Source: Seminavis robusta
Lineage: Eukaryota > Bacillariophyta > Bacillariophyceae > Naviculales > Naviculaceae
Direction of reading: 5' to 3'
Length of the DNA stretch: 64,000 nt
Assembly (NCBI GenBank): GCA_903772945.1
Contig: CAICTM010000161.1
Location: 1-64,000 of the forward strand
Below are positions 52,631 through 62,260 of the stretch, one piece after another. Within the stretch, counting starts at the first letter, position 1. Each line of letters starts with the position of its first letter. The notes under the pieces are model-generated. The model was not told where the DNA came from. It saw nothing but the letters and a program-made list of their open reading frames with translations, and ran no database searches. The translations under genes and the position numbers were made by a program.

Positions 52631-55600
52631 ATGGATCCAAGCAAGAAGTGGGGTGTCGGGAAGATGTTACCCAATAGCTCTATGCTTCCTAGTCTAAGGA
52701 ATAGGCTTCTCCTTTGTTTGCTGGTCTTGGGTCTCATCGGCAGTGGTGGCAGTGCGAGAGAAGGAACGGATGATGATGGCTTGAACGAAGATGCTCGTAA
52801 TGCTACCGGTAGTAAACTCTCCATCCCCCATCCAGTGATTGTTGACGATGATACCAAGAATGGTTCTCTTAGTTGGTACTATTCCTACGATGGCAGAGGG
52901 AACAATCTCGAACGACCCGCGTGGGGAGCCGTCCATACGACACGAGTGCGCATCTTGCCCAACACTACTACTACTAGTATCGACCAAACGCTACCATCGG
53001 CACGACGCATCATGGAAGAACTGTTTCGCCAAGCACCCGCCAAACCGGATCGAGTCAGCAATCATCTCTTGTTGGAATTTGGGCACATTGTGGCATTGGA
53101 TTTGGTCCGTTTGGCACACCAGGGAGTCAACCAATCCGAGCCTTTTCCGGTACCCTGTGATGGCAATTTGCAAGATTGGGTCTTTTGTCCCGTGACGCAA
53201 CAACGGTACTCGCAAATGGACTTTTGGAGGGCTCCTCACGAAACGCTCACGTCCAAAAGGCGTGCTACCATCAATACGCAAACCACGTACTTGGATCTCA
53301 GCCATCTCTATGGGACCAATCAAGAAGAGACTGAAATGGTCCGAGCATTTCAAGGGGGCAAACTATTACTTCATAAGAGTGATGGATTGCCCCATGGGCG
53401 ATTACGGGAACACTTTCAAACCAAGAGTATTGGCTTTTATGTTTGGATGGTCATCTTGATGAGATTTCACAATCTGGTGGCGGAACAGCTGGCAGCCAGT
53501 GATGACAGCAACACTACTACTACAAGACTGCAGCAAGACGACGACGAAGAACTGTTCCAGCGTGCACGACAATACACCATTGCTGTCTACCAATCCATTG
53601 TTGAGCAAAAGTACATTCCCACCTTGCTGGGACGACAATTGGAACCCTACCAGGGATACAATCCACAAATCAATCCCAGTGTCGATGAATTCTTTGCCGC
53701 CGTGGCATTTCGATACGGTCATTCCAGTACATCGGCACTAGTCCGCATGCTCGATGAGAACTGGAAACCTCTTTCCAAGGATCCCTTGTTCTTGAGAGAT
53801 GTTTTGGGCAAGTCGTCGGACATGGTACAACAACAAATTGGAACAATAAAAGTATTCTTGAGAGGATTGACGGTACAACCCACCAAGGCAACGGATGCCA
53901 GTATTGTGGATGATCTCAATCTATGGGGCACTGCCGCCACGAGTGTGGTGGATATTCAACGGGGACGGGATGTCGGGATACCTCCGTACAATCAAGTACG
54001 ACACGCCATGGGCTTGCCTCGCATGACCAGCATCGAAGAATTGACGCAAAACGAGACTATTGTGACAAACGCACTGCAATCTTTATACGACAATGACATT
54101 GACCAAGTGGATGCCTATGTCGGCGCCTTGGTGGAACCACCACTCAATGTCGATGATTTCATGGGACCACTCTTTACAATCTCCATACTCGATCAATTGA
54201 CACGAGTACGGGACGGGGATCGACTATGGTTCAAGAATATTTACGCCCGCGAAGACTACGAGGTTTTTCCTACAGTGGCGGATCTCGTGCGTCTCACGTG
54301 TAGGATGGACGATTTTCCAGAAGATGCCTTTACCACCTTTGTTCCAATGGGACCAACAACAACAACAGCAACAGCAACAGCAACGGGGGACGACGATGAA
54401 ACTTGTGGTTCGGCTTCGACACAATTGTATCTGTTATCGTACGTGACGTTGCTTGAGTACATTTCCTTGGATGTTTCCTATTGCATTGCCGCATTACCTA
54501 ACCAACTCGATTTCTTCCTGGATTTTGTGTTTACCGCACGCGTCCATCAGTGGTGACTTTACCTTGGGTTGGGTTGTGGAGCAACCAACCGTGGCAGAAA
54601 GGCAACTCGACTCAACCATGAGAGATACGATTGATGTGACCCTGTCGTTAAATATGCCCATGGACGAACCAGGCTATTTGGGTATTGGTTGGCGGAGCAT
54701 TATGATGTATGGTTCCGAAATGTGGTTCTGTACTATCAATGAAAATGTCTTTGACGACGAAGGTACCGAGTTCTGTGCTGCGAACCAACACGACAACAAT
54801 TCTCTGAACATTTCACAGCCTGCATTGTTTGCCTGCTGCTTGGCCATGGGACCCCAGCATGCCGAACCGGTGTGCAGCAGCGTCGGCGACCCCGTACATT
54901 ACGAATTGGAAGTAGTCGATTGGTGCCTCACATCGGACACGTCGTCGGTCACGATTCGAGCTCCAGTATGCCCGGACGAGTTGGACGACTCTACAATCAG
55001 CGACGAGACTGCCAGTGATGGTGTCAGTTGCTTTCGTCTGAACTCCGAGGAGGACGGGACGATGGATTTCATTGTGGCCTTCAATCCAAACTCCATGAGC
55101 AGGACCCATGGGTACATGAGACGAACCTCGGCTCAGGTAGACTTGCGCGCTGGTATTTTGACACAATCGGAAGCCAACGTGGCGGATTCGGGCCTCGTTG
55201 CTACACACGGATTGTTCATGCTGGTGGGTTGGATGGTTGCAGCTCCAGTATCAGTTTTTGTAAGTGTGTTCGTAGCGTCTCTTTTGTTTTTGTGGTCAGA
55301 GTACATCATGGCTAACGCTTACAAACTTGTTGCTCAGATTGTACGGTACCTCAAGACGAAGACATGGCGAATTGCAGCCCACGTCTCGCTCATGGGAATA
55401 GTTGGCAGCCTCATGGTACCCCTTCTCATCGGGGTGGAAGCTTCCGTGGGAGCTTCGGAGAAGACGCAAGAGCACAGCGTCGTGGGTCTTAGCATCATGA
55501 TGGTCTGGTTTCTGATTGCCTTTGCCGGCAGAATAAGAATTCTCAAACTAGAGGGTCGGCGTATCGGTCGGAAACTTGGGGATTTCTCCCTTTTTCTTCA

Positions 55601-57772
55601 CAGATATGGAGGTTAGTTGATTTTGTGCTTTTGCCCGTTGGCGGTCAAGTAATTGGATTCCGTCTCTCAACTTGTAAACACTTCCACTGCGAACAAGGGG
55701 TGGCGATGGTCTTATGCTCCTGGTGGAATTGCTACACTGGTCTCGTGAGGATAGGTCCGGAAGACTCATATGTTCAGGCGGTTGTGTTTAGCAGCATTCC
55801 GATGGGATACAACATTCCAGTCTTTGGCTTTATCAGGAAGTACATCTTTTTTCCTTACGTTGCGATGGTGTGCATCGTATTTGTCGTTGCGGAAGCGAGG
55901 AGATACCGAATGAACGGGTCATTGCACGTCGAGAAAATGTACGGGATTGTCGATGGCAAGACTTCGCTCTGGGATGACTTTCCCACGGATGAACTTGAAA
56001 AGATGACGATGGAAAACTTTTTGGAGCTGACGCGGCAGGGAGCTGCATTGTGTATTGTGGATGGTTGCGTTATCGACCTCGCCGATTTCACAGAGTTTCA
56101 TCCCGGCGGCCGTCATCTTCTCCGATTTGCCCGAGGGTCGGACATTACGGAGGAATTTGTCGGTTTGCGGGACGTCGATGGTTCCAGCCACGTCCACAGT
56201 CAGGCTGCTCATGAAGCTTTGAAGACATTGGTAAAGGCGGTGCTTGTTATATGTACCGGAACTGACGGCAATCTGGATGGCATGGTGCCCCTATCCGGGA
56301 GTTCGCGGAGCCTTCTTGGCCCGAGAAAATCGTTCGCAAATACCACAAAGAATCCATGCCTCCTACCAGTCTTTCGCCGTGGTCGCATTGTGGATTTGAA
56401 ATGCTTGACACCGTCCATTGAGATAACCGATTGCTGCAAACCAGTCATTCTACTTCGCCTGGCCTTGCCTAGAATTGGGTTAGACGAACGAACGAAGCAG
56501 TTGCTGCCACTCCCGAGTTGTGTCTTCACGTTCCGTGGACTGGACGATAATGGATCCACAGTTGAGCGACAATATACACCAGTTTCATTGGAAGCGCACG
56601 AAGAGGTATCGTGTGCCTCTGTCACAGCGAACGAAGGCGTGATAGATTTCATCATCTCTTTGGTGCCGTCTGGGAAAATGTCTCGAATACTGCTCGATAT
56701 GAGCAAGGGTAAATTGCTTCTTGTTCAAGGTCCAACGGTTTGTCCTTCCCTAGTTCAGACGTTTCAAGATGCCAGGTGGGAGTCGATTGTCATGATTGCT
56801 GCGGGCACTGGCATAGCCCCAATGCTACAGGTCATTGACTACCTTTTGGTTGAATCAGAAGAACGAGTTCGTTCGCCTGCAACGGGGAAGCCTGTCCGCA
56901 TGTTTCTGATGTGGATCATGAAAGGCCCCGAGTACAATTATGGAAAGCAGCTTGGCCTTGACAGAAGGGTACAACATTCTCGTGGACGCTTCAAGTATAC
57001 AGTTGTCTATTCATCCTCGTCAGGAAACAACAACAAGTTGGGGCCGTTGGCGAAAGATGGGCCCCCAGCTAGCAGGAAAAGTATCGGGCATAGTCCAGAC
57101 TGGAACTTTCGGTCACTGCTTCAAAAATCCTGGCCAAGTTTTGCACCAAAAGACAAACGGAAAATCAAGGGCTTGGTACTTGGGAATTGCACAGGGTTCA
57201 GCAGCAAAACTCTTATTGGAATGGATTTTGGTGATGACGATTCTAGTTGCACACGCATTGGCGAACTTACCCAAGATATATGGTCCGGTCCACCACAATG
57301 CCACGCACGGCACTACGACAAGGACCTCTTACACGAACTGCTTGAATCGTTACCTTGCCAAATTCGTGAATTCGAGGCGAACCCTGCAGCAGTTTCTAAT
57401 GGGGATCAAAGGTGGGTCGAGGTGAGTGGATCGGGGGTATGGGTACCCGCAAAAGAGGTCAATGAAAATCATAACCAGTCGGTCGAGGAGGGGAGAAGCA
57501 GCGCGACGCAGCCTGTTCTTGTTTCACAAGGTGGGAACGAAGGAGCAACGATGAGCAACCACGCTGCACCTGCTAGGCCAGGGGAGAGCTATCTCGAAGG
57601 AACTACCGTGGACGTGGATGATGATGCGGTATGCAGCCTGGAGAGCAATCTCTTAGTGGTAGTCTCCGGTTCTCCCACATTCGAGTACCAAACACAGGTG
57701 GCGCTTCGAGAGCTGGGTGTAACTTCGGACAGAATGGTAACATTCCATCGTGCATCATCGCACACGTTGTGA
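52631..57772 (+). CDS. peroxidase-DOMON-cyt b561-cyt b5-reductase fusion
   Basis: Proposed 1621-residue protein from exons 52631-54438, 54551-55259, 55338-55611 and 55698-57772 (introns of 112, 78 and 86 nt; every junction keeps frame and motif). Order: signal/anchor at about 24-42; animal-type heme peroxidase, about 100-590 (TYLDLSHLYG, and AFRYGH with the proximal His364); DOMON from 603 (FTLGWVVEQ, then LGIGWRSIMMYGSEM); cytochrome b561, about 815-1000, with four spaced His (822, 854, 885, 927) fitting two hemes; cytochrome b5, about 1030-1112, with HPGG (His1065); FAD domain with RQYTPVS (1221-1227); NAD(P)H domain with GTGIAPM (1300-1306) and VSGSP, where Ser replaces the usual Cys. Inferred role: electrons pass from cytosolic NAD(P)H through b5 and b561 hemes to an outer peroxidase. 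The peroxidase's distal His appears replaced. Confidence 0.82.
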
Positions 57773-57933
57773 TTCTTTGGAGGAATTCGATCGACGAGTC
57801 GTAAACTGTGGCAGTATGCAATTAGCAATTATTTTGGCAAACGTACAATCCTTCAACGTCATGACTTGGTAGCATTGCTCTTGCGAAGTCTATATGGTTG
57901 GTGCCAAAGCGTTCGATTCGATTCCTATTTGTC

Positions 57934-60630
57934 TTAGGCTGATGCATGACTAACTTCTTCTGCTTGGTTGCTATCACCCTCTTCCTTGCTGAAGCTCTCC
58001 TCGAGCGTCACGTTCTGTGTTGTGTCTATCATGGACTCATCTCCTACAACCTCATGTGGCACTTCAGTAGGTTCATCAACCTTGTCCAAGGGGACAAAAT
58101 CATCGGGACTGTCCGCCAAGCGTTTGGGTTCACCCTCGTTGTCCGTGTAGTCCTCTCCATGGTGAGAAAACCTGGAGGAAGCAGGTACTGTTGATTGCGT
58201 TTGAACGTTCCTCTGTGCTACGGCGGCAGAGGGATCCAGCCCATTCTCATCCTGTCCACTTTCAAAAGAAGACACAAAGAGAATTTGAGCAAGCACGGCT
58301 CTCACACAATATGTTGTGCAGTTTATTGCTGTGGCCAAGTCAGATGGTGCCCTCTGCGCCAGTTTCGGGCGGATGTAGACCAAGAAGTTGTTGAACCCTT
58401 GTAGTGGCGCCACAAAAGCAACTAGCATTGAGAGTCCAAAGATCCTAACCTTGTCATCCAAGGATGCAAGATATACGCTGAACAAAATGGGCCAAGTGAT
58501 ATAGAAGGCCATGACATAAAAGAGACATTGCCAAAACACTGCTTGTTCCAGCTTGCTAGCCTTGCTGACTCCCATGGTCCACTTTCTGGCAGCTGCAGAT
58601 TGCTTCCTCACTTTGCAGTATACTGTCATCATGGAAGCGGTGATTGCTAGAATGGAAAGGCCCAATGGCAAGACAACAAAGACTAGTACAGCCCAAAGTT
58701 CTCCCTCTGGTGGGGTCTCAATGTGGCAGCCATACTCCAACCAGTGGTAGATTGGGAGTGCCCCAAATGCAAGGCCCAACCCAACCGCCACAGGACCAGC
58801 CAGGAGATAAAGACGGATCTTCTGTAGTTGGAATTCCTTCCAGCCATGGGCGACCACCAGAACATAGTAGATTGCAAGTGACACATTGAAGAACACAGAT
58901 GTGAACCCCAGCTGGATAAAGAATGCCTGGGTCTTGCAGGTAGCTGCATTTCCCATGGCACCCTCCACATGTTCTGCTTTGTCCGTGTCAATTGGCAAAG
59001 TGGCGAAACTCCAGGCGATGGCAGTGACAATATCAAATGTGGCCATTCCGACCAGGAGTTGGTAGTAGGTTGTTTTTCTTGCTTTCTTGTCAGACAGAGT
59101 GTCATACAGAATGTAGGATGCTCCAAGGAATGAAAGCAGTGCAGCAACACGCGATGTCCAGATCAGGGCTTTTTCCTTTGAATCCCCTGTGGCACCAAGA
59201 TAGGTTTTGTCGACAGTATCAGCCTCTGTGATGTTTGTATCCGGGCAGTACTGCTGAGGACACTGTCTGGCCAAGTAAAAATCTTCCATGCAGGTTCCAA
59301 GTGAGCCTGCCCTGGCAGTGTCATCTCTCTGGGTAAGGTTTAGCTGCTGGAGAAGATAGTCACAGTGGTCTTCGGGTGAACCAGTAAGGTTGTTTCCAGA
59401 TGTGGTATTGATTTTAATAATCGAGTCGGGAATGAGGTGATCAGGCATGGTGATGTTGCTCGTGCATGGATCTAGCACACCACAGCTCAGATTCTTAGCT
59501 TGCTCGTCACACCAGGAACACTTGTGATAGTACTTGCGGGCCTGATCACATCGTTCAGTATTGTTGGGGATCAAGATGAGATTTGCGTGGGCGGTTGAAT
59601 TGTACAAGTCGTTAAAGTCCCACATTTTGCCTTTGGCGTGCTGGGTTCCGAGTTGTAGTTTTTCGAAGAGATAGGTGCAGACCTTTTCGGCAAACTCGTC
59701 ATCAATATCACTGTCATCAACCTTCTCACAGGATGGTGGATGGGCATCATCAAAACAAAAATCTCCAGTACACCAAGGGCAGTAAGAATAGGCTTCTCGA
59801 AAGTCTGGACACCACTCGTGGTCCCCATCCAAAATCGCAAGCTTCTCTAGATGTGTTGATGTGTTGAGCAGAGTCTCCTTTTCTGGGATGAATGCAGAGA
59901 GAATGTCTAGCATCAGTGAACAGTTGCTGCCAAATTTCTTGGCACTCTCATTGTTGTAAGTTGCAATGGCGGCACATTGGGTAGGGTACTCAAAAGGATC
60001 GAAGCAGAGCGCATCGTTTTTGCATTCTTTGCAGAGGTGCTTTACTAGACCCTGTTTCTCACACAATTCCATAGTTCTCGGTCCCGAAAAACCAAGGGCG
60101 GTGTCATTGTGTTCCGGAACTTGGCTCAGCTCTTCGCATGCTAGTTCAATATCTTCTTTGGTTTGGAATTGCCAGTACGTTTCGTTGTCTCGTAGGACTT
60201 CTTGAGCACTAATTTCTTTTGTGCAAATGCTGTCATCAATAAAATCATTGTGACACTGGAGAAATGTTGTATCATTGCAGAATCGACAGTGATGAAACGC
60301 CACTGGGATATCCGTGCATAATTCATCAACAGCAGGGAGCCCGTTCAAGTACTCAATCTGCTGTTCAGGTTCCACAATAAGCTCGTTCTTGAAGACAACT
60401 TCCTCAATCAGTCGGCATGTTTCCTCCAGCCACAGAATATCTTCAGCCTGGCTGTAGTTGATTTCATCATCATCGACATCTAGCAGCGATGCTGGATTGT
60501 CTGCCTCTGTGAAATTGCAGGAGATCACTTCCATGTACTTTTCATAGCAAGTTTGTTTGTCTCGTTGGGCATCCACAGCCGTCAAGCATGTGGAAGCCAA
60601 CAGCAGCAACGACAGAGGGAAATACTGCAT
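57934..60630 (-). CDS. 7TM receptor-like protein with Cys-rich ectodomain (copy 2)
   Basis: An 898-residue paralogue of the gene at 45997-48933, same strand and also intronless. The signal peptide is MQYFPLSLLLLASTCLTAVDA, directly followed by QRDKQTCYEKY as in copy 1 (QRDKTSCYEKY), which fixes the start. The ectodomain has the same Cys modules (HCRFCNDTTFLQC, YCPWCTGDFCFD, KCSWCDEQAKNLSCG) but diverges more; copy 1 has an extra loop before its third module. The 7TM block (about 465-740) is almost the same protein and is very similar even in DNA (58365-59165 against 46575-47400). The cytosolic tails are acidic but different. Likely a receptor whose ligand range has diverged. It converges on the redox fusion gene, 161 bp apart. 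Confidence 0.82.
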   Translation of the reverse strand: MQYFPLSLLLLASTCLTAVDAQRDKQTCYEKYMEVISCNFTEADNPASLLDVDDDEINYSQAEDILWLEETCRLIEEVVFKNELIVEPEQQIEYLNGLPAVDELCTDIPVAFHHCRFCNDTTFLQCHNDFIDDSICTKEISAQEVLRDNETYWQFQTKEDIELACEELSQVPEHNDTALGFSGPRTMELCEKQGLVKHLCKECKNDALCFDPFEYPTQCAAIATYNNESAKKFGSNCSLMLDILSAFIPEKETLLNTSTHLEKLAILDGDHEWCPDFREAYSYCPWCTGDFCFDDAHPPSCEKVDDSDIDDEFAEKVCTYLFEKLQLGTQHAKGKMWDFNDLYNSTAHANLILIPNNTERCDQARKYYHKCSWCDEQAKNLSCGVLDPCTSNITMPDHLIPDSIIKINTTSGNNLTGSPEDHCDYLLQQLNLTQRDDTARAGSLGTCMEDFYLARQCPQQYCPDTNITEADTVDKTYLGATGDSKEKALIWTSRVAALLSFLGASYILYDTLSDKKARKTTYYQLLVGMATFDIVTAIAWSFATLPIDTDKAEHVEGAMGNAATCKTQAFFIQLGFTSVFFNVSLAIYYVLVVAHGWKEFQLQKIRLYLLAGPVAVGLGLAFGALPIYHWLEYGCHIETPPEGELWAVLVFVVLPLGLSILAITASMMTVYCKVRKQSAAARKWTMGVSKASKLEQAVFWQCLFYVMAFYITWPILFSVYLASLDDKVRIFGLSMLVAFVAPLQGFNNFLVYIRPKLAQRAPSDLATAINCTTYCVRAVLAQILFVSSFESGQDENGLDPSAAVAQRNVQTQSTVPASSRFSHHGEDYTDNEGEPKRLADSPDDFVPLDKVDEPTEVPHEVVGDESMIDTTQNVTLEESFSKEEGDSNQAEEVSHASA

Positions 60631-62260
60631 CGTACCCGTACCACAGCAGGTCCTCAATGGGCTTTTGGATAGGCAAGTTCTCAGCTCGCCAAAAACAACA
60701 GTGTGTTGCGATAGTGAGAACACATGGGATGATGGGCTGAAATCTCAAAAGGAACCTTTTTGTCTTCTTGCCTCACTTGTGTACCGGTAGGGATTTCCTT
60801 TGTCGCGCGAATCTATTGATTTATCAGCTGTGCCCCCAACTTGTTCTTTGGAACACTAGTACATAACGACTTCAGAGGTTACATAACTCAAAACTCGTTC
60901 ATAAGAGAGGGACAATAATTGGAAAGTTGACCTCGCCCTTTGGATCAAAACTCAAGTTTCTTTCCCACTTGACCCACATGTACATGTAGATCTACTGCTC
61001 CTTCTCAGCAGTTCCTTATCATGATAGCAGTCCATCTGGGTCAGGAAGGATGTGTCCTCTCTAAGTTTAAAAGTCTTGTTGGCACCATGGGTCAAGTGCT
61101 GCCCTCGTTGTGACGATAAAACTATGCATAGTCTGCGACAGAGTGGGGCGGCACTAAAGGTACCAGCCAGAGGCACAGGGGCAAGACCTAGTTTGCCGTA
61201 GTCGCTCCTCAGCAGTGGAAGTCCCTTGGTGCGTTATTCTCAAAGGATGCATTGGCTGCTTGAGTTTTGAGTACTCTTGGGCGAGGGTCATTTGCTGAAC
61301 CTAGCTAGCGCTTATTGGGTCCGTCCAACCGATGCCTGGAGGTCTCAGACACAAGATCCATTCAGTGCACCTCCAAAGCTGCCTGCCTGGGTGGAGATCT
61401 TGCCAAAAACATCAAACCAGAAACCAGACATCCTCACCTTGCCTTGGTGGTCGACAGGTAAGTGGCTGTCTAACCGGTCAAGAAGCACACAAGAGTACAG
61501 GTACCACAACTCCAGTGTAAATGTTCCTGCTACCGCTACAACAACCATACCAACAGTACCGGTACGGTACTGGTACCATGTTTAAATGTTGCTATCGGTT
61601 GCCAAAGGTGCATCACGACTGAAAGCTGGGTCGTGGTTTTGAGACAGAGCGATCTTTTGAACTTCTGGTACGGTATCGATGTATCGATGTATCGATGTTC
61701 TGGATACTTAGAGGTTGAGTACAGAAGAATGCCATGATGTGGGTTTGGCTTGAGATTTCTCTCAATATTTCAATTTTTACTTAAGATCTATGCGGGCCTG
61801 TAAGCTGGAGATATAAGTGACTGATGACTTGGAAGTCACTTCGGCATTTCATCAATTAGGGCACAGTTCGGGTCCGGAAAAATGAGACCCCTCAACCGCC
61901 ACTCACTCCTCTGCTTGGTTGCTTGTCCGCGTCGACTGCTTGGGCATCAATGAGCAAACGAACCACATCAGGTGAGGTCCGATAGAAGGAAGAGTTTGTC
62001 GTGCTTCTATTATTCAACAACAGCCCGAAGCTACTGCTCAAAAGAAGCTGTATCGGTACTGTTCTGTTGAGTTTGTAAGACTCAGCCTCTGTCCTCTCGA
62101 CTGAAACGGCAGAAGCGGTACTGTACTGTTGCGTTGATTGAGAAGGCAACAGCACACAAGCTCATCAATCCATCCACAAATTTGTTGACTCCGCCGCTGT
62201 CATATCAGTGCCAGACGTACCAGAACACCTCAATCAATCAATCAATACTAAGAAAGAAAG
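60631..62260. other. long intergenic, short repeats only
   Basis: Holds a GTAC cluster at about 61555-61580 and three ATCGATGT units at about 61674-61697. No motif-bearing frame. Confidence 0.45.

Noticed and set aside
52631-57772. three separate genes (peroxidase, DOMON-b561, b5-reductase)
   Set aside because: The second and third open frames lack a suitable ATG at their domain starts, the peroxidase frame ends in intron-like sequence, and all junctions splice in phase with b561 and DOMON motifs completed. Transcript data could still overturn this.
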